Of a DNA stretch of 64,000 bases, positions 34,490 to 45,160 are shown in pieces. Within the stretch, counting starts at the first letter, position 1; each line of letters opens with the position of its first letter. The notes under the pieces were generated by a model. That model worked only from the letters and a program-made list of their open reading frames with translations, had not been told where the DNA came from and did no database searches. The position numbers were made by a program, and so were the translations under genes. The DNA is from Pectinophora gossypiella (taxonomy: Eukaryota; Arthropoda; Insecta; Lepidoptera; Gelechiidae), in assembly GCF_024362695.1 (NCBI RefSeq), contig NC_065405.1:5402672-5466671 (forward strand), in the 5' to 3' direction.

Positions 34490-34870
34490 GTAATGATGGT
34501 GACGAGAGGAATTAATTATTTACCGTCTGGTTGTCTTCACGACGGGGGGACACCTTCGGGGCAAAGTTCCCTTGGTGTAGGATATCTCGCCGCCCGCGAA
34601 GACCGGCGGGGGACAGGGGTGGGCTACGGTGGGGAAAGTTCGCCCCTCTGTAAGCCCTGTCGAATCCGGTGGTGCCGCCGGCAAGTCGGCCCACCAGGTG
34701 AGACCCTGTTGAGGTAGGCCCGGAGAGCGACTCCATCCAGCTGCGTGAGCATCAACAATGCGCATCATTTTATAATGTGCGAAACTACCCTCAATATTGA
34801 AGACAACCATAGGCTAGTCGGCTCACCGGACGCTCCGGTGATGATGATGCTGATGTATACACACACCACT
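34490..34870. repeat. GC-rich repeat-like segment
   Basis: Unusually GC-rich for its surroundings (CCGTCTGGTTGTCTTCACGA, CCGCCCGCGAAGACCGGC, GTGCCGCCGGCAAGTCGGCC), ending in a GATGATGATGCTGATG run. Several short open frames overlap in both strands, which reflects base composition. I suspect a retroelement fragment but see no domain. Confidence 0.35.
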
Positions 34871-34929
34871 GCTACACATCACTATAATGAGTGCTAGAAG
34901 ATTAAAAAAGTTTGGACTCATACTTACCC

Positions 34930-34995
34930 ACTAATATCCTCCGGTTGATTAATAGAAGGCTTGTTCCCAACACTGGGACATATACATGCTATATG
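34930..34995 (+). repeat. SINE/LINE tail fragment
   Basis: ATCCTCCGGTTGATTAATAG, GGGACATATACATGCTATAT: a diverged copy of the CCGGTTGATTGAGAGGAGG tail. Confidence 0.6.
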
Positions 34996-34999
34996 TTTT

Positions 35000-35575
35000 A
35001 TTGCTCTCCTTTCTCTTAAAAATGTAGCTTCAGTCTATGTGGGATAAAATTATTTTGCCGTTATAACAAAGCAAGACTTTAAAAAAATTGCCTGAGGTGC
35101 GAAAGCCCCAGATTGAGACCAGCACTCTTTGCAGTAGCGAAGTATTGAGTCGAATATTTTTGTAAGTACCTACTCGAAAAATGCAACTTGCTGAAGCCAG
35201 TTTGGTCGGTTTTATTTCACTTAATTCGTATAACCAAGTGGGCAACGAGTTACTTAGGTAGTTAATGCAGCGCAATATGTCAGACAGTTACGAGAAAAAA
35301 GTTTCCGCACTTAAAGTATTGTTTCTGTATTTCTGAAATTAAAAAAAAAACTTAGATATTTTCGATTTGAGAACATAGAGCAACACGGACCTCCGCGGAC
35401 CTGAGATGTTCTCAAAAACGATTAGACCAAGAACGTGATATCTATAGAAATAGATGAGATCCAAACACAATACTTACCTCGTATAGCAAAATATTTTCAA
35501 CATTGAACGGCAACTTCGATATTTCAGGATCTTCTTCTATCGTGTGGGTTGTTAGGTGAATTATCAACCTCATCA
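35000..35575. other. Intronic spacer
   Basis: No gene or known repeat is recognised. Confidence 0.4.
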
Positions 35576-35577
35576 AC

Positions 35578-35662
35578 CAATTATAACCAACCAACGAACC
35601 ACCAACCAACCAACCACCAACCAACCAATAACCAATTATGGTATGTTGTGTGTGTGTGTGTT
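35578..35662. repeat. (ACCA)n and (GT)n microsatellites
   Basis: Imperfect CAAC/ACCA tetramers, then a (TG)n run at 35645-35662. Confidence 0.85.
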
Positions 35663-36270
35663 ATTTTGATTATTTTATAATTAATGTACTTAATGATTCA
35701 CATTTAACTATTTAAATAAAATAAAATTGTTAATTGCATATTATAATTTAAATAACTAAAACCACTGCAAACTGTAATACCATTTTTATTGCGAATAAAT
35801 TTTGAATTATGATGTTATTACAGGATCATAAATCATTATAAGAGATCCAACGATTACCAAACTCGACCATACAAGGATCATCCAACTCAAATTCTTCGAT
35901 AACATGATGTGTTTGTCTCGTACATCACTAAGCTTGACCGATTAATGTAGGTGAAGTGAAATGATGAGGTACAGTTAGGATTTTGACAGGCAAAAACATC
36001 TTGGTTCACGTGGCTCCACACCGTTAGGTGCGATGGCATTCACTTCCATCTTGCAATAAGCACACAGTAATGTCAGTAACCGTGCATGTTCAAGTTTAGA
36101 ATAAACTTTAAGTATTCACACGGCTTTAATATTTTTAATGTTGGGTTATAAAGTAACATCGGAGTGTAAAAATACTCGCTACCTATTAGTTGTAATTGTA
36201 TTATTTTAATATACATACAATTAAAATATACATAAGTATATAATCTTACGCCTATTTCCACCTTCCCACC

Positions 36271-36357
36271 TTTTTTTTGACGTGACTTATTGTAGATTTG
36301 CCGCAGATGGCATTAACTACTTGGCCGGACAAATGGAGAGCGCTGAGGGCTCTCACC
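36271..36357 (-). mobile_element. Short copy of poly(A) SINE-like repeat
   Basis: T-run, GACGTGACTTATTGTAGATT, GAGAGCGCTGAGGGCTCTCA; joined directly to the LINE at 36357. Confidence 0.7.
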
Positions 36358-36780
36358 TATTTCCCACCGGGATAAACAGAGACTATGGAATTCCATTCGC
36401 TTCGATCCTGACACACTTCTCTTACTTCCTCTACATTAATCAATCGATTCATACACGCACACCGCGCCGGTTCAGAGTAGATCATACTAACGTTTTCTAA
36501 GGACATCTCGAATTTGGTCGATATACGTCCTTCTTGTTCTTCCTCTGCCAGCCCTACCATCAACCTTCGCTTTATATACCGCTTTCGTAATCCTATTATC
36601 CTTTATCCGCTCTACATGTTCAAACCAACTTAACATTTCCTTCTCAATCTTAGTCACTATATCGTCTTTTACACCATATCTCTCTTATCACACTATTTCT
36701 CACTCTATCACTCAACTTCACACCGCAGATGCTACGCAAAAACCTCATTATTACATGCTTCTTCTGCAAATTAAAAATAA
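36357..36780 (-). pseudogene. LINE reverse transcriptase C-terminus, minus strand
   Basis: Reversed translation shows the LINE signature in pieces: CGVKLSDRVRNSVI, EKEMLSWFEHVERI, AVYKAKVDG, TYIDQIRDVL, CMNRLINVEEVREVCQDRSE and the end WNSIVSVYPGGK. Frames change near 36480 and 36560 to 36680, so it is dead. A second, shorter copy is at 31676. Confidence 0.8.
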
Positions 36781-37049
36781 AACATGCGAATTTTCCTATG
36801 ATTACGTGCCTACTCTAAAGTTATATAACTTGCGTTATGCTATAAATTCCAAATTCAAATTAGTTTTAAATTAAAGCTCTTAAAGCTTAATTAAAAAAAA
36901 TTATTTTACATTTTTTGTCTGCAGGAGATCTTTGACTAGAAATCTGCTACCTATCGACTACTTCAATAAAACTAACAAATCTGATACGAAAGTTACAAAG
37001 TAATGTAACTATAAGTATGTAGATATAATTTAGAAAAGGTTAATCGGAT

Positions 37050-37240
37050 CTTCCGAGATGATTCCGTGCTTCGGAGGGCACGTTAAGCCGTTGGTCCCGG
37101 CTATTAGCCGTAAAAACACCTCCACCGACCCGCAGTGGAGCAGCGTGGTGGAGTATGCTCCATACCCCCACTGGTTGATTGAGAGGAGGGCTGTGCCCAG
37201 CAGTGGCACGTATAGGTATAGGCTGTTTATGTTATGTTAA
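37050..37240 (+). mobile_element. SINE with core and LINE-type tail
   Basis: GATGATTCCGTGCTTCGGAG, GGCACGTTAAGCCGTTGGTC, GCTATTAGCCGTAAAAACAC, GCAGCGTGGTGGAGTATGCT and GTGCCCAGCAGTGGCACG. The 5' part is missing. Confidence 0.8.
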
Positions 37241-37770
37241 TCCGATCTTGATACAATGACCTAACTAAAGATATTACTTATTCTTGTACTTTCATATCTA
37301 AGCACTCATACTCACGTGTTTCACGTGCCTCGTTCACAGTGGAGCGATATAAGCATCAAGACAAGCGTGTCTAATAGACATACGATTTCGAAATCAAATT
37401 AACAACGTCACGTGAAACAAAGGGAAATAAAGCTAATGAGGTAGTCCGCAGAGTTAAAAGTAAAGTGTGAAAATGTCTTAATTTACAGATTAGGCCATGA
37501 GTAAACGAGGATCAGTCTTCTTTTATTCTGTTACAATTATAAATGTATTTATAGTTAATTAAAACATATAATAACGGGTTCTTACCGCGTTTAAAATAGG
37601 GATATGAGACTCCCGATATTTCGACACTGTTGCAAGTGCCATGATCACGGGATGACATCCCGAGTATGACATGAGTATGACATTTAAACGTATTTATAGT
37701 TTTTCACAAAAGACTAAAAAAGGACCTTAGCAATAACGGAAAACTTCGCCTTTACACGTGTTATTTTTCC
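37241..37770. other. Intronic spacer
   Basis: No gene is recognised. Confidence 0.4.
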
Positions 37771-37775
37771 CTTCC

Positions 37776-37981
37776 TCTTCTATCGTATGGGTTGTAAGGA
37801 TTATCAACCTCATTAACCCTGCTGCGTATCACCTTACTTTCGGACAATCAAGTGATCAGCCTGTAATGTCCTAACCAAACCAGGGCTCACAAAATTATTT
37901 TTATGATATGTCCCCACCGGGATTCGAACCCGGGATCTCCGTATCGTGAGCCCAACGCTCAATCACTGGACCACGGAGGCC
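37776..37981 (-). mobile_element. tRNA-derived SINE with internal deletion
   Basis: Reversed: GGCCTCCGTGGTCCAGTGAT head, B box GGTTCGAATCCC, TTTGTGAGCCCTG, GTCCGAAAGTAAGGTGATAC, then directly the 3' end. The GTGCTTCGGAAGG core is deleted. Confidence 0.85.
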
Positions 37982-38252
37982 GTTAGTTAGTTAATTTAAT
38001 TCTATAAAGCTCTTATAAAATAATAAAAACACGTTTTATAATGACAAGCCGCGGCTTTAGAGTAGAATGCACGTATAACTTTTTTTAAATTAAGCGAGTT
38101 AATTAAAATACTCCCATTACAGCTAAATATCTACTCTAGTTATTTATTTTTTATTATTAACTTAACTGTTGACGTCTTATAAGTTTACTCTATAACCGTA
38201 GTATCATCAAGGAATATACCTACCTACTGCTCTCTAGATCTTATAGTACCTA

Positions 38253-38566
38253 TCTTCTTCTATCGTGTGAGTTGTGAGGTGGATTACCAACCTCATCAAC
38301 CCTGGCGTCAGGGTTACTATTGAGCCGCCAAAGGCCCCTGACGTAGCTCATGTAATGACTACATCAGTAAGTAGTAACCGGGACCAACGGTTTAACATGC
38401 CTTCCGAAGCACGGATCGTCTTACTTTCGGACAATCAGGTGATCAGCCTGTAATGTCCTAACCAACTAGGGATCACAAAGTGATTTTTTTGTGATATGTC
38501 TCCACCGGGATTCGAACCCGGGACCGGATCGTGAGCCCAACGCTCAACCACTGCACTACTGAGGCC
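38253..38566 (-). mobile_element. tRNA-derived SINE, full length
   Basis: Reversed: head GGCCTCAGTAGTGCAGTGG, B box GGTTCGAATCCC, body TTTGTGATCCCTAGTTGG, core GTGCTTCGGAAGGCATGTTA, tail to CTCACACGATAGAAG. Four bases (TCCG) are missing just before the B box. Confidence 0.9.
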
Positions 38567-38930
38567 GGTATAGTACCTATAAATCCACCCAAAACTTTAA
38601 AATTGTGAAATTATTACTCTTTAGTACTTACCTAACAATTATTATACATACTCGTAAGTCCTATCTATATTTATATATACCGTTAAACCGACTGTCCGGT
38701 TTATTAGAACTTTCGCTATTCTATAAAAAAAAACATCTCGTGTAACATAATATGATTTGAGAATAGCTCTATACATTAAACTTTTATTCTTTAAAATTAG
38801 ATAATTAGCCGCGAAGTAGCGCGAAAATCTATTTCACGGACAATCCGAATAAGTAGGTACCTTGTCTACTAAAATGTCGTGAACTACTTTATGTCTAGAC
38901 TAAAGTATTTCAAGTTGAACGACCCGTACT
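38567..38930. other. Intronic spacer
   Basis: AT-rich; nothing is recognised. Confidence 0.4.
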
Positions 38931-38939
38931 AACAAGGGA

Positions 38940-39285
38940 AGCGGTTCGAACGAGCGACTATCCATTATCTATTAGCAAAACGAGGCATGAATGATGCATG
39001 CCCCGCTTGCGTGCGGCGTGCGCGCAGCATCTGTGAACCTTGCAAATTCAAAAGTTGCATAGCGAATAATGTTTTCAATCGGCAAAAATTCTGGAGGCCA
39101 CGTGATATCTATAATCCAAAATTCACTAGTGAAATTGATTACCAGTAATTTTCTCCGAGTTTCACCGGCTCGAATTGGTTTCCTGCTAAGTTCTAAATTA
39201 GTGCAAATAATCGCCTTCGCCATCAAAAGTTTTGTGATTACGTTTAATCTTCCTATAATGTTCAGTTTGTAGTGCAATAACGTAC
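38940..39285. other. Unassigned segment open on both strands
   Basis: A 101-codon frame on the minus strand (38972-39277) and a 67-codon frame on the plus strand (39069-39272) overlap. The composition is GC-richer and less repetitive than the rest of the intron. No domain is recognised and no clear splice context is seen. It could be a conserved non-coding element or an old retroelement piece. Confidence 0.25.
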
Positions 39286-39819
39286 ATGTTTGTCAATTCT
39301 GGCCTTTGCAAGAGCGATAAGAACAATCTAAGTAACTTGACCTGCATGTCCGAACGGTGATATAGTCTATTCAATGTCTAATCTGCCGAATCCGGCCTAT
39401 AAGATCCTACTTCTTCTTATCGTTTCGATGGCATTCAGATTTTTTCAGCCCAGTATTTTGCTACTCGGACAGCATTTTCGGTGGCGTTCATCAGCTCCTC
39501 TCGCGTACAGGTATCAGGGCACGCGAGGCAAGATGTTAGATGAGCCATAGTCTGTGGCGTACACCACACACGCAGCTCAGGTCCGATCCGTTGAAAAAAC
39601 CCCACCTGGACAGGTTATCTTTACTCGGCCAACCTGTGTGCGGAGTCTATTTAAAGATTTCCAGGTCGACCTGGTCAAGATCCTACTGTTAGGCGAAGGC
39701 CTCTTCAACACACCTACATGTTTTTAAATGCAAACATATCTCCCCATAGAGCAACACGGGCCTCCGGTGGAGCGGAGTACCTCTCATATCAAGTGACATT
39801 TATTTTTGACGTGACTTAC

Positions 39820-40265
39820 ATATATAAATTCACGCCTATTTCCTACTGAGGTAAACAGAGACAATTTTGGATCATTGATAATTGTTATCACGTACTCTCC
39901 AGGATTTGTGCCCGGTTAATGGCATTAGGCGCGCCCCCTAATTCATGGGACTTCAACATGGCTGTTATATAGATAGATAAATATATAAAATACGTTATTG
40001 AGCACAATGGACACAAAATACAGAGATAAGGACATCATATACAGAAAAGCACAACAGGCGGCCTTATTGCTCATGCAGCAATTTCTTCCAGGCAACCTGA
40101 TATATCGACTATACTGTACACCTCTGCCTACCCCTTCGCGGATACAGGCGTGACGTGGGCGTGATGCTGTTATGTTATAAACAACATGCATACATAAACT
40201 GACTTGTATTTCCCGCTAGGGTAAGCAGAGACTATGGAATTCCATTTGCTTCGATCTTACTTCAC
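39820..40265. repeat. Cluster of LINE-tail remnants
   Basis: 39828-39860 and 40195-40260 carry the CATAAAYTSACG...TATTTCC / GACTATGGAATTCCATTTGC type end. 40110-40150 carries CACCTCTGCCTACCCCTTCG (reverse of the tail at 17745). These are decayed minus-strand LINE 3' ends. Confidence 0.55.
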
Positions 40266-40483
40266 TTACTTTACTTTTTTGGTTGTAAACAACTATTATT
40301 ATAATTCACGTTAATAATAATGCTTGAAACTTAAACAGTAATTCAATGACGAAATTAGATAAGAATTTCTCATTTTCAGCGTAAACATAGTATAGTAAGA
40401 AGTCGGCGTAAAAATGTACATCTATACTTCACAGAGTAACTTACTTACCTTAGGTACTATTTGTGGAGTTTTAGTTTATCTAC

Positions 40484-40574
40484 TCGGGTGAGAGCCTTCA
40501 GCGCTCCCCATTTTTCCGGCCAAGTAGTTAATGCCTTCTGCGGTAATTCTACAATAAGTCTAGTCAAAAAAAAG
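40484..40574 (+). mobile_element. Short copy of poly(A) SINE-like repeat
   Basis: CGGGTGAGAGCCTTCAGCGC, CAAGTAGTTAATGCC, AATTCTACAATAAGTCTAGT, A-run. This is the orientation in which the A-run is at the 3' end. Confidence 0.7.
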
Positions 40575-41097
40575 AAAAGTTCATCTACCAGGAGGATGAG
40601 AGAGAGAGTACACTAAACGGGTTCAACAATTTACCAGTAGTAATGTTCCAAAACTATAACAATTTATAGATTACATTTACATAATAACAAACACGAGAAA
40701 AAAACCACGTCCGCACCCAAAACGAAACCTATTTATTTTATCGAAATATTCTAAACGTTTACAACAAACGAACCCACATCAAGTTATCGATTTTTTATTT
40801 TAGCGTATCGCAAATAAAAGTCATTATGGCTTACAAATCCGTTTCATTTTGGCTTACAAAGAGTATCCTTGGAGTTGTACGATCACGAGTACAAATAAAT
40901 ACGTATACACTTTGATACCATGTCACATTAACTTTTTTGACAATTAAACCCGTAAGTCTCATTAAATGTCAAATATGATATTGTGACAGGGTTCTAAAGT
41001 GGGTAGATGCTATTATTCATGATTGCACTTACCACCTACCTGACTGAAATACATACTAGCTAAATATTACCTACTTTTATTTATTTTTTTATTTTTT

Positions 41098-41394
41098 TGA
41101 GGAGCTCGGTGGCGCAGAGGTAAACGCGCTCGGTCTGCGATTGTTGAAGTTAAGCAACTTTCGCAAAGGCCAGTCATAGGATGGGTGACCACAAAAAAGT
41201 TTTCATCTCGAGCTCCTCCGTGCTTCGGAAGGCACGTTAAGCCGTTGGTCCCGGCTGCATTAGCAGTCGTTAATAACCATCAATCCGCACTGGGCCCGCG
41301 TGATGGTTTAAGGCCCGATCTCCCTATACATCCATAGGGAAGGCCCGTGCCCCAGCATTGGGGACGTTAATGGGCTGATGATGATGATGATGAT
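41098..41394 (+). mobile_element. SINE with 5S-rRNA-like head and (GAT)n tail
   Basis: It begins GGAGCTCGGTGGCGCAGAGG, then GAAGTTAAGCAACTTTCGC and AGGATGGGTGACCAC. These align with the internal promoter region of 5S rRNA (GAAATTAAGCA..., GATGGG.GACC). The shared SINE core GTGCTTCGGAAGGCACGTTA follows. A tail with GGAAGGCCCGTGCCCCAGCA, GGGACGTTAATGGGCTGATG and a GAT run ends about 27 nt before the splice acceptor of the secreted-protein exon 2. Confidence 0.85.
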
Positions 41395-41422
41395 ATATTT
41401 TAAAATCTTTTTCTCATTCCAG

Positions 41423-41772
41423 AGGCGCTCCCAAGTTGGCAGTTCCTGCCTCCGAGGGACGGCTACATCCCCGTGTATATTAGGCCGGGTGACACGCCTC
41501 TCATAGAGATCAACCCGGACCTCGCCGAGGCCTTCCACGACCTGCCTGCCGGCAGGAGCGCCGGCAAACACCTCGAGGCCTCCCCAGACACCCCAGAAAC
41601 ACCCGCCCCGGAGAAGGACGCCCCTGAGGCCCCCGAACAAGCCGACCAACCCCAACCCGACCCTGACACACCCGAAGACACATCCATCGACCGCCGCCCC
41701 TACGAAAAGAAAGTACTAGAAAAGAAAACTAAAAAACCCACAGAAGTAACCAAACCCGTGGAACGTAGATAA
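41423..41772 (+). CDS. Secreted-protein gene, coding exon 2 (mature peptide)
   Basis: The acceptor TTTTTCTCATTCCAG ends at 41422. Joined to exon 1 the reading frame gives a 131-residue protein. After the signal peptide comes ALPSWQFLPPRDGYIPVYIR, then GDTPLIEINPDLAEAF, a Pro/Glu/Asp-rich middle (about residues 66-107) and a Lys/Arg-rich end (KKVLEKKTKK, VERR) with stop TAA at 41770. Codon use is GC-rich against an AT-rich background, as expected of a real exon. There are no cysteines in the mature part and no membrane segment. I do not recognise the family or function. No canonical AATAAA was seen in the first 300 bp after the stop. Confidence 0.75.
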
Positions 41773-42120
41773 GTGTTAGCTTAAACATTTTTGTACTTAT
41801 TATTTAAGAACATTTGGAAATAATCGGTTACTTTTGAAAGCAAAATTCTTAAAAGTAATAAGTTATTTCGGACAAACTTGCCGATTAGTTTAGCAAGCAT
41901 TATTGTTATTTATGTACCTACTTTGTAAGTCTTCACAGGACGGTTCTCGTAATTTGCTTTGTACTCATGTATTTATAATGTAAGATGAAGTAAATAATTT
42001 ATTTTTATTGTGTTTGTTTTTTATCCTCTTTACAATTGATGACTGGTTGTATTAATAATGTCCTCTGCTTAGCGATTCTGGCCAACTTTCCTGGTTTTTA
42101 ACCAATGAAAGAAAACAAAT
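41773..42120 (+). other. Probable 3' UTR or downstream flank of the secreted-protein gene
   Basis: AT-rich sequence after the TAA stop. No canonical AATAAA was seen, so the transcript end is unknown. Confidence 0.35.
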
Positions 42121-42124
42121 TGAA

Positions 42125-42700
42125 TTCAGAAAAATAAGTGCATATTTTATTACACCATCAAAACCTTAACAATATCATTATGTACACAATGCAACAATGT
42201 ATTATTACAGTGAAGTTTTCTTATCAAACTGATACTTACACCTATTATTTTCATTTAACTTACAATACAGTAATAAAATGTTCACGCCAGTTACATTAAC
42301 GGATATTATATCACAGAATTAGATTTAGATATTTACAAATACAAAGGAAGTACAGATATGCCCACTCCTTACGCTGCAGCATAGATAAAGGCATAAAACT
42401 GTGTATAGAACGGCAACTCGCCGCTCCCCACCAGCGGCTGAGCTAGGTTTACCTCACCCCCCTCGATTTTACTTAAGTCTTCAAACGTCCATTTATATGT
42501 AAATGTATGAAATGTCCGGGTTGTGACTTCAGGTAGGTACGAAAAATGCCTAACTGGATGTAAAGAATGGTTATACCCCGACAAACGTAGCATAATAAGA
42601 ATGACAGCAGGATATAGACACAAGATATAGAAACAAAGATATAGTACACCGTCTAGCGCGAATAAAACCAGAGATATATCATGCTACGTTTAAGGGGTAT
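42125..42700 (-). other. Candidate 3' UTR of a minus-strand transcript (possibly MED30)
   Basis: A minus-strand AATAAA lies at 42146-42151. The upstream sequence contains an 84-codon frame (42369-42623) that does not match the expected MED30 C-terminus. It would suit a 3' UTR, but no splice link was found. Confidence 0.25.
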
Positions 42701-42948
42701 TTATAGGGTATATATTATATAGTATATACAGTTGCCTGAACTAAAGAAATACATAGAATCCGTTCAGCTGGTTATCATCCTAAATTCACGCGCATTCCGC
42801 GTTTGTTATCACACACGTAAATCAGACTGGCGCTTGGTTATATGACGACAGGGAGCATTGACCTTTATTGTGGGTATTTTAGTTTTCGACTACAACAATA
42901 TGTATCTTAGAACTGAACTGATGTAATTACCCAATTACAATACAAAAA

Positions 42949-43060
42949 CAGGGTGTCAGTGACACCGTAACGAAAACTTTGAGAGATGATTCAGGCCATG
43001 ATTCCGAGTTGATATCAAGTTGAATTTCCTGTCGCAAAATTAATGAAAATTTTAAATTAT
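42949..43060. repeat. End of the GTTAGTGACA TIR element
   Basis: ACAGGGTGTCAGTGACACCG, AACTTTGAGAGATGATTCAG. The opposite end type (GTGTCACTAACACCCTGT) is at 43910-43927. The two may be the ends of one element split by the Helitron at 43267. Confidence 0.5.
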
Positions 43061-43266
43061 TTTCAGACTTAGGTATATTGTGCTATATAAGCTGCATATA
43101 ATCCAAATATAAAACGAAACAATCAAAAATCTTTGCCACGCAGTAATATCTCCAAAACCATAATTAAACATTTCCGACAAGAAAAACACCTACAATCGTT
43201 TTTAGTACAATCATGTAGATGTTCTATTTAAATATTTAGAACAATCTATAAGGGATATATAAGGGA

Positions 43267-43694
43267 CTAGCTTTTGCCCGCGACTTCGTCCGCGTGGCGT
43301 GTTATAAAAGAGAGATCTTTGTGTGTGTGGGGGGTGCATATCAAATTTCAAGCATCTAACTTATGCAGTTTAGATTTTTTCATACAAATGTTTCTTCCCG
43401 CTAACTCCCGTTTCCGTGGGAATTTTGCAATATCCTGTTGCAACTAAGCTTTAAGTTAACTAAGGTACCTGCATGCCAAATTTCAAGCGTCTAACTTAAG
43501 CGATTTAGATTTTTCATACAAAAGGATTTTGCCGCTAATTCCCGTTCCCGTGGGAATTCCGGGAATTCCGTTCTTAGTGCACCTCTACGGTACCTAACCT
43601 ACGTCCCTTCCAAATTTCAAGTGCCTACGTTTAGCCGTTTAGACTGTGCGTTGATATGTCAGTCAGTCAGTTTCTCCTTTTATATATATTTAGA
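43267..43694 (-). mobile_element. Complete non-autonomous Helitron (428 bp)
   Basis: Read on the minus strand it begins TCTAAATATATAAAAGGAG with GACTGACTGAC and ends CCACGCGGACGAAGTCGCGG, GCAAAAGCTAG. The flanking bases are A (5') and T (3'), the Helitron target AT. A short stem CGCGGAC/GTCGCG sits just before the CTAG end. Inside, the block AATTCCCACGGGAACGGGA and TAGATGCTTGAAATTTG are repeated. No Rep/helicase is present. It resembles the array units at the left in having a (CTGA)n stretch near the 5' end and the CTAG 3' end. Confidence 0.9.
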
Positions 43695-43954
43695 TTACCT
43701 TCCACCGTATTATTGTTGTCATAATTGTAAACTTGAACACCTCCTTCTGAACCATACCATACTAAAATAAAATGTTGAATAAAAAAACAAAAGAGTGACC
43801 TTTCTGCCATCAAACTGCTGCGCAGCTTTGCAGTTTGGCGAACGATGCCGATGTACACACCAACATTGATGCAATAAATAATTTACTTTTTTTATTCTTT
43901 TTTCAGTACAGTGTCACTAACACCCTGTATTATAATTATGATCAAGATTTTTTC

Positions 43955-44036
43955 TCATAAGAACGGGTAGAGACCACGAATTCAATTTGCTACGATCCTG
44001 ACAAACCACTTTCGCTTCCTTTAGAGTATCTACTCT
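43955..44036 (-). repeat. LINE 3' tail remnant
   Basis: TAGAGACCACGAATTCAATT, GCTACGATCCTGACAAACC, TTTCGCTTCCTTTAGAG: a diverged minus-strand copy of the tail at 31700. Confidence 0.55.
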
Positions 44037-44045
44037 TGACCTGGG

Positions 44046-44198
44046 GGTTAAAAAGGCCACATCGAAGAAATTCATCTAAAACAGCAATTTTGCTATTTGA
44101 CATTTGCGCATATAAAAGTGCGCAATACACACAAATGTCAAATAGCAAAATTGCTTTTTCAGATGAATGGCTTTGGATTTTTTGTGGCCTTTTTAACC
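44046..44198. mobile_element. Foldback (palindromic) MITE, 153 bp
   Basis: The ends are GGTTAAAAAGGCCAC and its perfect complement GTGGCCTTTTTAACC. The inner arms CAGCAATTTTGCTATTTGAC and GTCAAATAGCAAAATTGCTT leave a short centre (CGCATATAAAAGTGCG). The whole element can fold as one hairpin. Related copies are at 26326 and, partially, 17088. Confidence 0.85.
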
Positions 44199-44944
44199 TT
44201 TGAAAGGCCAGGGGGCCTTTCTTTAAGAGACATTTCAATAATAAAATTAAATCTAGTACCTTATACAATACGATTCAGATTACGACCTCCGCATAGTCAA
44301 CATCACGTTTATTTCCCATATAATTGTCCTCAAATTCGTGATCACTTCTTTCAGCTGCTTATTCTTTAACACCACCTGCGGGAGATTGAAATATATTTTA
44401 AGAATGTATGCAATTTCTTACCACAAAATACCCCCGGATATTAAGAGAGTTTGCGTGTCTGGAATTATTGCTTATAAATGAAATTTGAATACCTTATTTT
44501 CTCGTGATGTAACCAATAAATAGGTACCGTTTAAATTGCTGAGCTCTCTGTCTGTATCATTATATTATATACGCCTATAACACTACACATATTATACGCT
44601 AGTACGTAACGCCAACCTAATACGTCAATAAAACGCATGAAAATAAGTCGTGTTATGCTAATATCGTAATTAAATGGCCATGTTTCTTCATACTGATAAC
44701 GAATGGTCTCTACGTGCGCATTAAGGACGGGGTAATGTACATCAACTAACGTCGGTTGCGTGTGAGAGGCGATCCTCGTTCGGGATGTTTCTTTGCCCAG
44801 AGGATAGATCAAATATAAATTCGACTTTTACACATGAACCCACCAACATGGCCCCCCGGTGGGTTCACGAGTATTTTTTTTTACCCGTTGTGCCCCCGAT
44901 CTACACGAGCTCATTCCACCATCCCCCTTTTATCTTCGGACTTC

Positions 44945-45160
44945 CAGACATTACAGTGTGATCACCTGATTGTCCGAAAGTAAGATGATCCGTGTTTTGG
45001 AAAGCACGTTAAGCCGTTGGTCCCGGTTACTACTTACTTACTGATGTAAATAAGTAGTCGTTACATGAGCCATGTCAGGGGCCTTTGGCGGCTCAATAGT
45101 AACCCTGACACCAGGGTTGATGAGGTTGGCACTCCACCTCACAACCCACACGATAGAAGA
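44945..45160 (+). mobile_element. tRNA-derived SINE lacking its head
   Basis: GATCACCTGATTGTCCGAAA, core GTGTTTTGGAAAGCACGTTA, tail CATGAGCCATGTCAGGGGCC to CCCACACGATAGAAGA. It abuts a LINE fragment. Confidence 0.85.

Larger units (their letters stand above)
29191..41422 (+). other. 12.2-kb intron of the secreted-protein gene
   Basis: It starts GTGAGA and ends TTCCAG. It is filled with SINEs, LINE tails, a hairpin-forming inverted repeat and a TIR transposon, listed separately. A SINE ends only about 27 nt before the acceptor. The extent is inferred from the two compatible exons. Confidence 0.55.

Noticed and set aside
34493..34810. Overlapping GC-rich frames as genes
   Set aside because: Three frames on both strands are open at once, which reflects composition; no domain was recognised.
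41098..41170. 5S rRNA gene
   Set aside because: Only the internal promoter-like part matches; it is embedded in a SINE with the shared core and (GAT)n tail.
41308..41687. Minus-strand Gly/Ser-rich frames opposite the secreted-protein exon
   Set aside because: They are antisense shadows of the GC-rich, Pro-rich coding exon.
42369..42623. 84-codon minus-strand frame as the missing MED30 C-terminus
   Set aside because: The sequence does not resemble the conserved MED30 end and no acceptor of matching phase was convincing.
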